64,000 nucleotides of DNA. Origin: Thuidium tamariscinum (taxonomy: Eukaryota > Streptophyta > Bryopsida > Hypnales > Thuidiaceae). Position 1 is the first letter of the stretch, and the number at the start of each line of letters is the position of its first letter. The notes beneath the pieces were generated by a model. It was given only the letters and a program-made list of their open reading frames with translations. It had not been told where the DNA came from and did no database searches. Both the position numbers and the translations under genes were made by a program. Below, in pieces: positions 33,487 to 46,474 of this stretch. The stretch is from positions 5,890,001 through 5,954,000 of the forward strand of contig OX344751.2 of assembly GCA_947034885.2 (NCBI GenBank), read 5' to 3'.

Positions 33487-34641
33487 GACATGAACCCTTA
33501 AAGGACCAAAGTGCCTTTTTTGGCAGCATAGAAAATTTGGATAGGTACGTGTAACTAGAGATTTTCATATTTTGGGACCAAAATTTAATAGAAGGTGTGG
33601 ACGAGGAATGTCTTTAATTGTTTAGCACCCAAGCGCCCCAAATATGGCCACTCTATTTCCAAAAAATTCCATGTTTGACTATTATAATCTTTTCAATAGT
33701 ATAGTCAAAGGAAACATCCTTTTCCCTACACCTCAAGACTTGTCTCTACTACCAATCAATGAGGTTGAAGCATGTAGATCTCAATTTAGGAGACAGTTTG
33801 ATTGGAATGAGTTGAGAAAGGTTTCAAATTCAACGATTTTGTTCTGGACGCTTAAGGGTTAAAGTCCAACAATTTTTGTGACTTTTGACTGCATGGTTAA
33901 AAAGTTATTGTATAATATGTTGTTTCTTTATCAACTTAGGCAATTTGGGAAGATTAAAAAAATCATTTTTTTGGGAATAAAGATTTGAAATTGGTTTTAT
34001 AGATTCATATGTACGTGGAAAGCTTTGAATCACTTTATTTGGATTAATAAGTCAAAAGTTATAAAGAGTTTTAGTTTGTAGGTAGTTATGGATTCTCATT
34101 CTTAAAATAAACTTTGAAGTCCTTTATTTTACTCAATTTTCAGTATTTTTGGAAAATAAATAAATTAAATGTAGATTGTTTATTACAACACTTAATCCAT
34201 TGGGATTGGCAAGCTTTGATTTTAAGAATAAATTCTTAACAATTGAGTATTTTGAATCATTTTCTACTTCTTTCTATTTACTATTTTTTTATACATGTTC
34301 TACAATTCCAAATGATTTGAAATTTCAAGCATGTAGCCAACTTGAATTGAATAATGAATCCAAAGAGTTACAACCATTTTAGACATTTTTTTATACAAAT
34401 GTAGCCATCTGAAGTGTAGTTGCCTAGATTTTCGTAGTGGTAAAAAAAGGTTATTTGTAACTTCAAATACTAATATCTTGCAATCTATATGGTGGATATT
34501 TTTGAAATTTTTTCTACATCTTTTGAAATTAATGCACTTAAATATCCTATGTTTTTTTTTTCTAAAATTTGGTAGCTATCCTAAAAATGACAATTTTAAA
34601 GTGGTTTTGGTAGAAACATAGTTGTAGTCCTTTAGGGGTTA
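33487..34641 (-). repeat. dispersed AT-rich repeat family, inverted copy 3
   Basis: This matches 29690-30556 in inverted orientation over most of its length. It is bounded by AACCCTTAAAGGACC at the left and GTCCTTTAGGGGTTAA at the right, which are near-perfect inverted ends, so it may be a complete DNA element. Confidence 0.6.
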
Positions 34642-37600
34642 ATGATGTTTGAAATTTTTTTTATTGAGCTGGAATTTGTGGTGCTCCAAACTTGAAGTCA
34701 TATTCACTAGAGTGACTTCTAGATTCCAATTTCAATAAAAGTTTGTTTATATATTTTTTTTCTTACTTATTTTGTACACCTTCAATGCATTCTAGTTGGG
34801 AGAGAAGGAATAACATCACTTTTAAAAATGTTATTAGCTTCCAAAAGTTCACTTTCAATTGTGGAAATTCTTTTGTATGTAGCACCACAACTAAGCATCA
34901 TTCCTTGAGATTTAGGCTTAAAATATTATTGAAGGTGCATCCTTTAATAATCAATTCATCTTTATAAACATGACATATATGAATAGATATATGACGATTT
35001 GACAAGTAGAAATCTTGGAATATTGAACCCTAGAAGAGTATCAAAGTTTCACGTTGAAGATATCAACAAAGATGCCTATATACTACGCCTATGATACCAA
35101 ATCTAACCATTCTAGTTTAGTTTTTGAAGACCTCTTTAGAAGCATTTTTTCCATTTATTTCATGCAATGTAAAATGAAATCTTTGTTGAAGTGATGCAAT
35201 TATTTACATCTAGATAAGTGGATGAAATCATGAAAGGTACAAAATCTTGATGAAATTAAAATTGTTCATATAAAAGAGTGAACAACCTCTCCAAAAGAGC
35301 TATATTGCTCTAATAAAAATAGCAATTCAATGATTTTATTGACTAAAAATGGAAAATATAATAAACAATATTCCAATGAAAAATTTGTATCACTTTTAGA
35401 AAAATATCAATAAAAGAATCACACATTTTAATTTTTTTTAATTAATTATAGTCCAAATTTTTTGAGGAGCAAACTAGGGAGCAAAATAGTTTAATGTTCA
35501 ATTTGATAGGTCTAAATTTTATGTTGTACGGGTTATATAATGAGTGTAGATGGTTGATACTTAGTAGATATATGGCATTAGTTAAAAAAATCTATTTGAT
35601 GTATTCTAGCTAATTATATGTATTTTAGAGGGTCATTTGATTTTTATTGTAGAAGTGAACTATTTTATAACTAAGAGGACCAATATTTCAACTTAATCTG
35701 TAAATTTTCCAACAAAGATTAGTAGCATATTAGAAGTAAATAAACAACTATAAATCCACTTAGAGACCTATGTTAGATCAAATCTATTTATATTTTGATA
35801 ACTAATCTTTTGAGGAATAAACCTATATGAGTTCTATTCCTTCTAATTTATTGTCCATAGTGTTGTTTTATGATTTGATACTAACTTCATAGATCATATT
35901 GTGAAAAACAACAATTTAGACATATTCAAATTTTATATCATCCAAATCAAAGGACATTGCATATGTTCATTGCAATCTAAATGAAATAGGAAAGAATCCT
36001 CTACATGAACTATTGAAAACAACCTCAAAAATATGAAGTCTAATTAGGACATTTATTTTAGGACAAAAAAAATAGCCATTAACTATAAATCAACTACATC
36101 ATAAACAATTGTTGTGTCATTGTTTTGAGTATTACTTATCTCCTAAAAGAACCAAAAGAGAGAAAGTTGGACCTTATATATGCTATTGTTATTAGTAGTT
36201 TTGAATATATTATATAAAGATTCTATTTTGTCCCATATTTTTTTTCTATAATTTGTTCCTTTACATGCACATACAATGTTATTAATTGATTTTGGTATCA
36301 TTAAAATGATCATTAGTTGATCACCATTTTACAATATGATCTATTAAATTGGTCATGTCAATCTTTGATAAGTTTTGGTCTTTTAAATTTATTTTCTTCA
36401 CTTCATGAATCTTAAAATTAATCCAAATATATATAATGGATGAAAAAATAACTTTTACTCTTTACTTAGTGAGTAATTGAATGTAGTCATTCTTGTTTGA
36501 AAAAAAAAACATTTTCAATGATGTTAATGCTCTTTTCATTCAAATTTGAAATCTTCATCTTTATTTTGAGTGGATTGGAAATTTTCTAGTGAAAAGTAGA
36601 AATTAATTTTGAAATGGTGCACTTTGGCCATGTTATTTAAAAAAGAGTTTATCTTATCTAGATAAGCACAGGGAATTATTACATAAAATGTTTTGTTTAA
36701 GCAAATTTTACATTCTTCTAATTTAGAGCACAAATTCAGTTTATCATCAAACACAATGTGGCACTTATTTTGTGATTGGATGAAAGTCCAACCCATTCTT
36801 GTGGTTCCAAAGTTTGGTGTTGTTCTAAGATTATCCTATGAATTTGTTATTCTTCTTAAGTCATCTTGTTAAATCATTTCATTTGAAGATTTTTTGGACT
36901 TTTACAATGTTACTATTTTTTGGATTTTGAAAATTTAACACTCTTCATTGGCACCTAAAAAAACTATAAAGTCAAGAACTTCACCTTTAATAAGAGATGC
37001 AAAAGTCCCATTAAACAATCAATGTATTATATCAAGACATGCATACAAGATTGGGCCTAAAAAAATATGAATCCGTTTCAAAAAATATTGAGGTAGTTAT
37101 TCAAGAATCTCATGAATGTAAACGGTTTACTAAAAAATGCAATTCTTTGAGATTCTACAATCATTTGGATTCCAAAATATAGTAGTTGAAAGTCTAAAAA
37201 CACATCTTATCTATTTAAAATAGATTTCATTTGCAAATTAGATGAAATGAAAAGTGATTTTGAAAGAAATATAGATTCATAACTTATTTGACTATAAAGC
37301 AAAAAGATTTAATCTTTGAAGATAAATCTTACGCTATTTAAATAACATGAGATTGTTTTACATTTTACATTTTTCAAAAAACTCTTTTCCACAATACACT
37401 AATCTTTAAAGATGGTAAGTATTTTTGTTGAAATCCTAAATCTTTACAATTGTAATAAGACTTATTATTTATATTGTGTTATACATATAATCAATATTTG
37501 TTCAAAACATTGAAATAAAATATCACAAATACCAAAATTATCCATACATAGTCAATGATATGTTATAATTGTAGAATAATAAGAGTTGTGTTCTTCAATT

Positions 37601-37689
37601 GATTTGCTTCATATACAAAATTTATCATTTGAATTATATATAAAGATAAAATAGATTTAAATTGATGGTATATTTATAAATTATATTTA
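34642..37689. other. very AT-rich intergenic DNA, nothing recognised
   Basis: I see short frames only, with no splice-linked exon set, RNA gene or clear repeat boundary. Confidence 0.55.
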
Positions 37690-39595
37690 CATAATCTCCT
37701 AAGTTATTTAGTTTTTTTTCTAAGTTCACTGTTTTGTGACATAATCTATTGAAATTTGTCAATTTCACCAAAATATCATGTGAAGTGCATAAATAATCTA
37801 AAATATGTAACATAAAATTCAATATTTTGGTATCTACATTACTTTTTTGTTGGTGGTGCTATAGGTGGTGCTTCTTTTGGTGTAGCTTGTTCCTTTTGAG
37901 CCCAAGTTACCATGAACTCCAAAGCATCTTATTTAATAAATAATAAAAATATTATAATAGTGACCAAATCATCACACAATTAATTATTTATATGACTCCT
38001 ATTTTATAATAAAAGCATATGTACTCAATAATACAAGAAAATTGTTATCGAGGTAAAAACATAGGTGAAGAGAATGAGAATGTGAACTAAGACATTGAAT
38101 TGCATATTTACAAATAACAAAAATCTACTTGTCTTATAAAGGATCTAAATAAAATAAATGTTAAATCTTCTAGTTTTGATTTTTGTATTGAATTAATTTG
38201 GGTGGTGAATTTGAAAATTTTGTAAGATTACAACAAATATTCTTTGTGTTACTTTCTTGTGTGTCCCATCAAACTTATACAAGATAAAAGTGCTAATCCA
38301 ATAGTTTAGATACAAAAAAAAAATTTGACCTAATATGACAAAATGATAGAAATGCACAAGAAAACCATTTGTAATCCTTCCATCCCTAAAATAATCTTTT
38401 GATTTTTCCCCCCCAAAATGATCTTCTAGTTATTCAAAATTGATCATATTTGTTTGTAAACAATAAATAGTTGACAACTTCCTTAAAATACTTAGAAATA
38501 GGTTGAAATGTAGTTATAACAAGCCTTAATGACAAACATTTTGACCAAATGGAAGATCATTTGGGGGTGGAGGGAATATAGTTTAAGAAAAAATCATATT
38601 AGAAAACTATTTTTGCTTACTTTCTGGTTGCGTGCAAAGAAGGTCAGTCATGAATCGTGAGAGTAAGTCATGGACATCCGGGCGAGCACCATAGGCCTCC
38701 ATTGCTGCCCTCCTTGGATTTACATCAAGGCCTATGGACTCATCTTCCTCGTCACCCGCCATAATGTTACAAAATTCTCTTCATTGTTTGTAAATGCTTG
38801 AATATACCTAAAAATTTATGCTTTAAGAAACAAGTTTTTTCTTATATGAAAACACCCAACATTCTCATTTTTTGATCAAATATGACTCCAAATTGTTTGA
38901 ATTCATTTTGAAAAATTCTGTTGTCTTTGAACAAAACAAGTTAAGTTGTTTCATCACTATGACATAAGAAATTTAGCATGGCATTTGTAATTCACTTATC
39001 TAAGAGAATCTTTGAATTAGGTTTTGTAAAATGATACATATCTATTATTTTAAGTATATAGTGTCATAATCCTTGTTACAACTCCTATCACAAAATTTGT
39101 CATGTTTTCATCCAAGAAAAATATCATTCAATTATTTCATCCAATCTCTACAATAAAAATCCCTAGCATTCATCATGCGCACAATTTCCTTGTCTCTTGC
39201 AAACAAATATATGCAAAGAAAAATATGGAATGGGAGTATTGTTACAAACTTTTGCAACAATTGTACAACCAATATATGTTTACATACATTTGCAAAAATA
39301 ATATATTCATGTATACATGTGTATGAATGGCTTCTTCATTCCATTGTTTATGAAGGATTCTCGTAATAGTTTCTTGCAAACAAGTAATACATCAAAATGC
39401 CATTTGCTTTTGTTTGGAGATTGTGATTTTGTTTGGGTTGAAGTGTGAAAGCAAACCATTGGGCTTGTCATAAGTTACTCAAAGTGTGATTCATCAATTT
39501 CTCATTGAAAAATAATGGGTAGTAAGTTATTTACATATTCAATTTGATGTAATTCTTCATATTTGCCTTGGTAGTTTCTTCCAACTGTAAGCTGA
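37690..39595. repeat. duplicated block, copy 1 (intact RIIa-like gene inside)
   Basis: This block is matched in direct orientation by 47550-49722. Matching begins at TCTCCTAAGTT..TTTCTAAGTTCACT and ends at TAGTTTCTTCCAA.TGTAAGCT. The copy at 47-49 kb carries a 298-bp MITE that this one lacks. Confidence 0.8.
37839..38762 (-). CDS. 76-residue RIIa/Dpy-30-like protein
   Basis: Two exons, 38762-38621 and 37927-37839, join in phase 1 (GAAA|GTAAGC, AATAAG|AT) and give 231 nt. The N-terminus is acidic (MAGDEEDE). A region from about residue 25 to 60 (DVHDLLSRFMTDLL, TQPENALEFMVTWA) has the spacing of the RIIa/Dpy-30 dimerisation helices: LL..hh..hL..QP.....F. The tail is proline- and lysine-rich. 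Such domains dock regulatory subunits to anchoring helices and occur in radial-spoke and other ciliary proteins, so a flagellar role beside the CIMIP2 gene is plausible but inferred. GC content rises only in exon 1. A frameshifted duplicate lies at 47700-48600. Confidence 0.55.
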
Positions 39596-39604
39596 CCCAA
39601 AAGC

Positions 39605-39970
39605 ACAGCTGACCTTAAAGCGTCATCATTCTACAGTTTTTGTACATTTCCAAAATCAGTTATCTACAAGAAATTGTAGATGATACTTTCAAAAACAAAC
39701 TTTGACTTTTAATCCCTAAGTGTCGAGAGTCATCTCGAAAATTGACAATTTCAAAAGACATATTCATCATAAAGTACTACTTAGAAGAACATTTGGGAAC
39801 CTAGGTACAAAGAAGAGTTGTAGAGTTTGAGTTGTAGATTCTGTCCATACACTTAGATTCACCAATGTTCTCATCGATATTTTTCTATACATTTGTATAT
39901 TGTATCCAAATGTTGTGTTTTTTGGTACATTGGAACAAGCTTTCACTTGCCAACAAGACTACCTTACATG
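39605..39970 (+). repeat. second copy of the dispersed repeat at 9470-9650
   Basis: It has the same ordered words as the copy upstream of gene A, with an extra ~170 bases near 39706-39880. Confidence 0.6.
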
Positions 39971-40290
39971 TAGGTCAGTTTCGGTAGTTCATGCCAAAAT
40001 AGTTTACTTTTTGCAATTTGACAATTGGGTAGAGAGATACAATTTTTTTTAACATTTGGCTCTTTATGAGGATACTCCGAATTTTAGATTGATTCTTTCT
40101 AACCATGTGTAAATGTGTTCTTTTTTCTAATTTTTCTAAAGAACAATTTTTTCAAATTTAAAAAAAAATTTATAAATTTTTTCTAAATTTTGACATTTCC
40201 AAATTTTTCCAAGTTATTTATGAAACTGACCTACATGTACAACATATAAAAATTTGAACAACAATTGAATAGCAACCAGGCACAATACCA

Positions 40291-40579
40291 CATTAGAGAG
40301 GATTTGAGGCCTCTAAAGGGCCATTTTGGGGCCGTTCCTTGAAATTGTTCCTGTAACTGCTAGCCGCTGTTAGGTTAGCATTTATCCAAACCAAAAAAAA
40401 AAATTTTAAATTAAAATTTGGGGGACCTGAAATATAATAAAAAGCCCCCAAAAAATTCAATATTTTTTAATGATATAGCACTCTCTTGACCACATAGGAT
40501 TCCTGTTCATGCGGTAGAAACTGCGTTCCCGCAGTCGAGGAACCCACAGTCTTCCAATGGCCTCAAAAATCTCCTAATG
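40291..40579 (-). mobile_element. CATTAG-ended MITE, copy 2
   Basis: A 289-bp element begins CATTAGAGAGGATTTGAGGCC and its right end reads CATTAGGAGATTTTTGAGGCC on the other strand. Internally it shares CTGCGGGAACGCAGTTTCT (inverse strand) and CCTA.GTGGTC with the element at 43331-43630. Confidence 0.8.
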
Positions 40580-40719
40580 ATTTATGGTACTTTTGGGTGT
40601 ACCGCCTAATTGCATTTGCAAGAGACTACTCTTGTGTGTTAGTAATCCAAGCAGTTCTCAAGAGTTGCTATATGCTACTGTTTGCAGTAAGCCTTCCAGG
40701 TTTGGAAGCTTCCAACTCG

Positions 40720-41933
40720 TACAGTGGGGTACCAATCAAAATGTCGTTTTCGAATTCGTAGTGAGAAAAATTTCAGTATTGCCAACTTTGAAAGCCTCCC
40801 GAGAGCTCAAAAATTGGTATTTTACCACAAAATTTTTACCACAACATCATCTTTAAGTTAATTATATGTATGACAAATTTCAAAGCCAAAAGATTCACTG
40901 AAAAAAAGTTATTCAAAATCTACCAACATGGGTAGTGGTGAGAACATTTCACTACTTTCAACTTTGACACCTTCCTAAGGATTGAGTTTTTTTTTCTTGC
41001 CATGAAACTTTTGTCATGAAACAATCCCTATGTTTCTAATATTTACAAAAAATTTCAAGTTAAAAGAATTTTTTTTAAGAAGATATTTGAAATCTCCCAA
41101 CATGTGTAGTTTTGAGAAAATTTTCACAATTGCCAACTTTGACACCTTCCCAAGGGCTGAAAATTTGTCTATTTAACATGAATTTTTTTGAATAAGATCA
41201 AATTTATATTGATAATATATATTCCAAATTTCAAGTTCAAAACACTTACCCAAAAAAAGATATTCAAAATCTCTCAACATGTGTAGTTGTGAGGTTGAGT
41301 TTTTACATTCGTTGCAAACTTTGCTCCACAAAATAACACTATACTAAGGGTTCAAAAACTCCTCACAACTACACATGTTGGGAGATTTTGTATATCTTTT
41401 TCTGGTAATTCATTTGAACTTGAAATTTGAAGCACATATTATCAACATATAAATGACTTCACAAAAAAAAATCTATGGTAAGAAACCAATTTTTTAGCCC
41501 TTGGGAGGGTGTCAAAGTTGGCAATTGTGAAAAGTTTCTCAAAACTACATATGTTGGGAGATTTCAAATATCTTCTTAAAAAAATTCTTTTAACTTGAAA
41601 TTTTTTGTAAATATTAAAACATAGGGATTGTTTCATGACAAAAATTTCGTGGCAAAAGAAAAAAAACTCAATCCTTAGGAAGGTGTCAAAGTTGAAAGTA
41701 GTGAAATGTTCTCACCACTACCCATGTTGGTAGATTTTGAATAACTTTTTTTCAGTGAATCTTTTGGCTTTGAAATTTGTCATACATATAATTAACTTAA
41801 AGATGATGTTGTGGTAAAAATTTTGTGGTAAAATACCAATTTTTGAGCTCTCGGGAGGCTTTCAAAGTTGGCAATACTGAAATTTTTTTCACTACGAATT
41901 CGAAAACGACATTTTGATTGGTACCCCACTATA
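40720..41933. mobile_element. long foldback element, copy 1
   Basis: The two halves are inverted repeats of roughly 570-600 bases meeting around a short loop near 41300-41360. The outer ends read TACAGTGGGGTACCAATC and its near-exact inverse (one difference). Long stretches pair, for example TTTTCGAATTCGTAGTGA and TTTCAACTTTGACACCTTCC. A related element lies at 55951-57393 with its loop in the opposite orientation. There is no coding capacity. A transcript would fold into one long hairpin. Confidence 0.9.
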
Positions 41934-42001
41934 CATCAGAATGCCATTTGTTTTTGTTTGGAATTGAAGTGTGAAAGCTGCAGACCATTGTGCTTGTTAT
42001 A

Positions 42002-42173
42002 GTAAGTGTGATTAATATTCATCAATTTCTATTTGAAAATGGGTTGAATTTATGTAAGGTAGAACCACCCAAAACTGATCATTTAAGGTAAGTGTGATTA
42101 ATATTTATCAATTTCTGTTTGAAAATGGGTTGAATTTATGTAAGGTAGAACCACCCAAAACCGATCATTTAAG
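42002..42173. repeat. 86-bp tandem duplication
   Basis: Copies at 42002-42087 and 42088-42173 start GTAAGTGTGATTAATATT and end CATTTAAG, with three differences seen. Confidence 0.9.
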
Positions 42174-42681
42174 GTAATCGATCTAGACATGATCTGGTGT
42201 AGTGCAAGGTAAAAGAATTTCAAAAGTACAATGATAAGAATGATGGGGATTGCAAAAACTTTGGTAATTTTATCCCATGAATTGAAATTACTATGAATTT
42301 TGGAAGACTAAAGTGTAGTAGACCTAATGCCAATTCTTTGGAGTCTTCTAATTTCGATTACATAAGGAAACTACTTTTTACTCCTTCCTACTTTTTTGCA
42401 TGCACACTACTTTGGAACATGTGGCATGAACTTTTAACTCAATCCCAACTTTAAAAAGAAGAGAAAAACACATATGACCCTTGGTTGAAAATACATCCAT
42501 CAGCAAATTGGCTTTGGGGTGCCGATTGGTTATAGGTGGTTCTACTTTATAGAATGCGATGTAATTTTTTCGCATTTGCATTTGTATTGCTTCTAAGTCT
42601 TAGCAATGCGGCCACGTGACATGGTATTGCATTGCGAATGTGATTACATGAAGTGAGACTTGGGCACCAAGTTCAAACATC
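42174..42681. other. intergenic DNA, nothing recognised
   Basis: Only short unsupported frames occur here. Confidence 0.4.
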
Positions 42682-42684
42682 AGA

Positions 42685-42922
42685 CACTAGAAGAAATCCC
42701 TGTTAATTTCAGCGTAGCACGTCAGGTAGATTGTGTTGAGGCCACGTTGCTGTAGATGCGGAAAAAACACAAAAAAACACAAAAAAACGCGTTTTCAGTG
42801 TTTTTCTGCGTTTTTTCAGTGTTTTCAGTGTTTTCCTGCGTTTTCAGCAGCGCAGTGTCAACACAATCTACCTGACATACTGCGCTGAAATTAACAGGGA
42901 TTTCAGTGTTTTTCTTCTAGTG
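42685..42922. mobile_element. CACTA-type MITE with target duplication
   Basis: A 238-bp foldback begins CACTAGAAGAAATCCCTGTT and ends in the same TTCTTCTAGTG inverse end, flanked by AGA at 42682-42684 and 42923-42925. Subterminal blocks (AATTTCAGCG, ACGTCAGGTAGATTGTGTT) are inverted near the right end (CGCTGAAATT, AACACAATCTACCTGAC). The centre is a GTTTTCAGTGTTTTTCTGC tandem. Its ends match the 1.8-kb element at 3217-5030. Confidence 0.85.
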
Positions 42923-42925
42923 AGA

Positions 42926-43330
42926 GAACCTTGTTGTTGTGGTAGTGATAAGTTTTTTTTTGGCTTTCTAATATCAAATTGCACCATATAAAAAAATAAT
43001 CTAGCTAAAAAACACTACAATATACAGTAAGTGGACTAAAAAATTATTAAAAAATGTTGTATCGTATTGAAAAATACAATGCAAATGTAAAAATGCTGAG
43101 GCTTTTCATTCCACTTTTTTGTAACACTAGTACTGTGATTTTAGGTGTCTAGGGTTGGGTGTTTGCCCCAAAACTTGGATGAAATCACTAGACAACTTGG
43201 GAATAAATAAAAATATTAGATGAAATTGCCTGATTGTGGATGAAAACCTTACTATGCATCCAATAAATGGATGAATGTTGCAATTTGGAGCACCACTATA
43301 ACATTTTATATCGCCACTACCTATGGCACT
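42926..43330. other. intergenic DNA between MITEs
   Basis: No gene was seen. The minus-strand 110-codon frame reaching into the MITE is treated as chance. Confidence 0.4.
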
Positions 43331-43630
43331 CATTAGAAGAAATTTGAGGGCATTAGGAGACTGCGGGTTCCCGGACTGCGGGAACGCAGTTTCTGCCCTG
43401 TGAACCCGAATCCTACGTGGTCGGGACACTGCCACGTAATATTTTTTTTTTTTTTTCAAATTTTTTTTTTGGGCTTATTTTCATATTTCAGGACCCAAAA
43501 AAAAAAAAAATTTTTTTTTTTTTTTTTTTTTCTTCCATAAAAATCGGCCTGACGAGGATCTGCGGCATTGGGAGCCGTTTCGGGAACAGACCCGAAACGG
43601 TCTCCTAATGCCCTCAGATTTCATCTAATG
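43331..43630 (+). mobile_element. CATTAG-ended MITE, copy 3 (best preserved)
   Basis: A 300-bp element has inverted ends of about 31 bases: CATTAGAAGAAATTTGAGGG then CATTAGGAGAC at the left, matching the right end with three differences. GC-rich arms flank runs of T, A and T at 43441-43532. It shares GACTGCGGG..GGGAACGCAGTTTCT and CACTGCCACGT with copies 1 and 2. Confidence 0.85.
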
Positions 43631-44377
43631 TCTTCAAGTATGAAAACTAAAGCCCTGGTAGTAATCCCAGCAGCTCCCGGGGGTCAAGCTATGATGACAG
43701 CAGTACGTTTGATAGAAGCCGGTTGATAATGTGAAAATGTGGGTACTCCTTCATTTTTCTTCTGTAATCTGATCGGTGATCATGCTCACTTAAACAACGT
43801 TTCTTCACCGCAATAGATCAAGTCCTCCCCTAGTCTTAACTTGTGTCTACGATTCGAAGCCCATTGCTTCATGATCAAAGTCTCTGAGAGGCATTCTTAT
43901 TCGTGTCGTCCGACTGCTCTCTAATTGTTTCCTTACGATAAGAAAGGAAACCTAGTCGATCAGCACTTTCAACAGCCAGTATTGTCAATGCTCATCTCGT
44001 GGGTTTACATATTTGGTGCCCGATCGACACTTGGGAAAATCTGTTGTGAGTGATCTCGTGTCATGCACTGGATAAACTGGCTCAAGATTTAAGGTTCAAG
44101 GGTAGGATGCACAACAATTAACTGTTTTCTATTAGTACTCAATTCTCACTTGGGATACTGTGACTCGAACACAGTATAGCTAGACCACAAACTAAGTTCA
44201 GAGAAAGAATTTACTTCCAATTACGTGAATACAAAACATCAGACTTGACATTTTGTAATGTTATGTGTCCCACTAACGTAAGAAGTGCATTATATTCGAT
44301 CTGTGTAAAACCTATATTTCTCCTGTTAGATTACAGCCAAATTACATTACATGTACTTATTTAAGTGTATCCAACTC
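43631..44377. other. 3' flank of gene B, nothing else recognised
   Basis: This is noncoding DNA with composition like the 3' flanks of genes A and C. Confidence 0.4.
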
Positions 44378-46420
44378 TCATATAGCTTCCTGGACTTCCC
44401 GTCCATCAGGAGGCGGAGCCACGGTGCCCGAGTAATTAAGTTGATGCATGCTCTGCTCCGCCTCCACCACAAAGCTTGGAACTCCTTGGGTGAGGACTTG
44501 CATCTGCTGGTGTCGAAGGCAAAACTGACATGGCCATTGAGGGCTTTGCATCCTGGATTCTTGGAGTTGCTGCGGTTGCAGAATATGGCGCTGATGTTGC
44601 AACTGCAAAATTTGGGCACCAAATTCTTGGATTTGCTGTTGCTGTAGAAAAAGCTGCTGTTGCTGATCGTAAATTTGTTGTTGCTGAGTGTCCAGACGTG
44701 CTTGAAGTGAGTCCAATTGGTCATTGCCGTTCAAATTCATTCCAGTCTCGGTGTGTGATGGCAGTTGTGAAACTGGTAGAACAGATCCTTCTTGAAAACC
44801 AAGGTTGTGCCCATTTGAAAGCGCAAGACCCTGAACATCATCCGCCAAATGGTGTCAGAAACCTAAACTAGCAAGGGCAGTGCAATGAGTGCGTTTGTGA
44901 TCAGGCAGAAACCCACTAGAGGCCTGTGCTTCCTTTTCCGTGGCTTTAGAAATCATCCATTTGTAATGCCAACCAATGGCCACTCACATGAAATACTTCT
45001 TCATCCTATCGCATGCAGAAGATACTCATCTGTAAATGGGAGGCCATTGAACCCGTTCCACGAAGTGAGACCAGCGGGCTAGATTTTTCCCAAGGGGACA
45101 TGCTAAATTTTTATTTTTGGCACATGAATTTTTTTTCAATTTCTGAATTCATATTTGCAACGAGAGATCCCAAAGCCGATGATGGGGGAGGTTCAGAGCA
45201 TACCCAAAACACGGCACAAAGTAGGGGTCTTTTAAACTTTTAGGGTCTGCTCAACAAACGGAACACACCCTAAGAACAGATTTTTTCCTGCTAGCGAAAA
45301 CCGCTCAAAAGCAGAAGGAATAAGAGTTCCTTACCTCGTCCAATCCATCGAAGGAATGGGATGCGCATTCCCAACCAAGATTGTCAAGCACGGCCACACC
45401 CATTCCCGAGTTCTCCGCCTCACTTGCGAGGGCAGGCTGTTGATGTTCAGCTGAGTTCAAGAAGCTCACCATAGAAAAATCCACATTCAACACATCTTGC
45501 TCTGGTGTCACTTGATCATCCCACACTTCTAACAATTCCTGCAGCAACAAGGTTGCCTCCTCCTTTTTGAAATCTTCATAAACCTTCTTTGCTTGACTTA
45601 ACACACACGTCCTCTTCTCCTTGCCAGTGAGGCTTCGCTCTTCCTCGCTCATGGGGGGGACCTGGAACCAGCCATCCAGCAAACCTGCATCTCTGTCGTA
45701 GTAGAAGGCAGCAATGCGAAACTTATCGCGTGCCTCTTGCGGGGTGGCGAACTGCCCAAGATCGAGCCTGCGCACTTGTTCGCCGTTCCACTTGGGAGGT
45801 TTCAATCGTGCCTCATACACCACCTTGGTGACCCCTTGCTTGTCCCGTAGTTTTCTGGAGTACACTCCTTTGAAGGCTACCTCTCTGAACTTAATCCACA
45901 CATAGGCGCCGAGGAACAGGACTATTGCGACGTAAATGTCTCGAAAATCTAAAGAACTGCGTGAGTAGGCCTTAGAGCCGCCCCTGTCGACATTCCCCGT
46001 GAGGTAATGGTATACCAAAGACAGCAGAACCAATGCTGACACAACAACGGCGTAAGACGGGATTGAGGCCTCGGAGGGCTCTTCAAGAGAACTCTGCCAT
46101 TTGTGACACATACATGACTTCATAAGGAAGTACATTAGCGTTCGACGCCCGCTTTCCAACCAATCATTCAGTAATGCTTGAACTGCATTCACGCGTCGTA
46201 GCTCGGAATCCAAAATTGACAAGAAACCTGGAAGTAAGTAATGGTCACCCCAGATGTCCACCACCCAAGAAACCTTTGCACTGCCTCCGATCGCCCTCGA
46301 ATGTAACTCCAAACCGTACCAGAGAAGCAAAGTATTAGTCAGGGATTTAGCACTAGCCCGATCTCCATGACGCAGTCCAGACAAGTCCGAAACAAAACGC
46401 ACTGTAGACGAGGTTCCCAT
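44378..46420 (-). CDS. TM-AP2 family gene B
   Basis: Exons 46420-45335 and 44830-44378 are joined by a phase-0 intron (GAG|GTAAGG, GTTCAG|GGT), giving 512 residues. The layout equals gene A: conserved GLELHSRAIGGSAKV region, two hydrophobic segments (YAVVVSALVLLSLVYHYL and DIYVAIVLFLGAYVWIKF), the AP2-like stretch FKGV..YEARL..LDLGQFATPQEARDKF..AAFYY, a charged helix, and a glutamine-rich second exon (QQQIYDQQQQLFLQQQQI). The C-terminus is full length, ending PPPDGREVQEAI. The central coding block is almost identical in DNA to gene A, whereas the N-terminal third and exon 2 are clearly diverged. The intron holds a MITE-like insertion (45055-45265). Confidence 0.72.
45055..45265. repeat. MITE-like insertion in the gene B intron
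   Basis: The segment begins CGTTCCACGAAGTGAGACC and ends with the approximate inverse GGTCTGCTCAACAAACGGAAC. Its inside resembles 28611-28990. The gene B intron (504 bp) is about 100 bp longer than those of A and C (406 and 412 bp). Confidence 0.5.
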
Positions 46421-46474
46421 TGCCTCAAGTGCATAACATCCCGCACAATTCCCAAACCCACAGGACCCAGAACC

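Noticed and set aside
43417..43608. Phe-rich 63-codon frame
   Set aside because: It is a translation of the homopolymer core of the CATTAG MITE.
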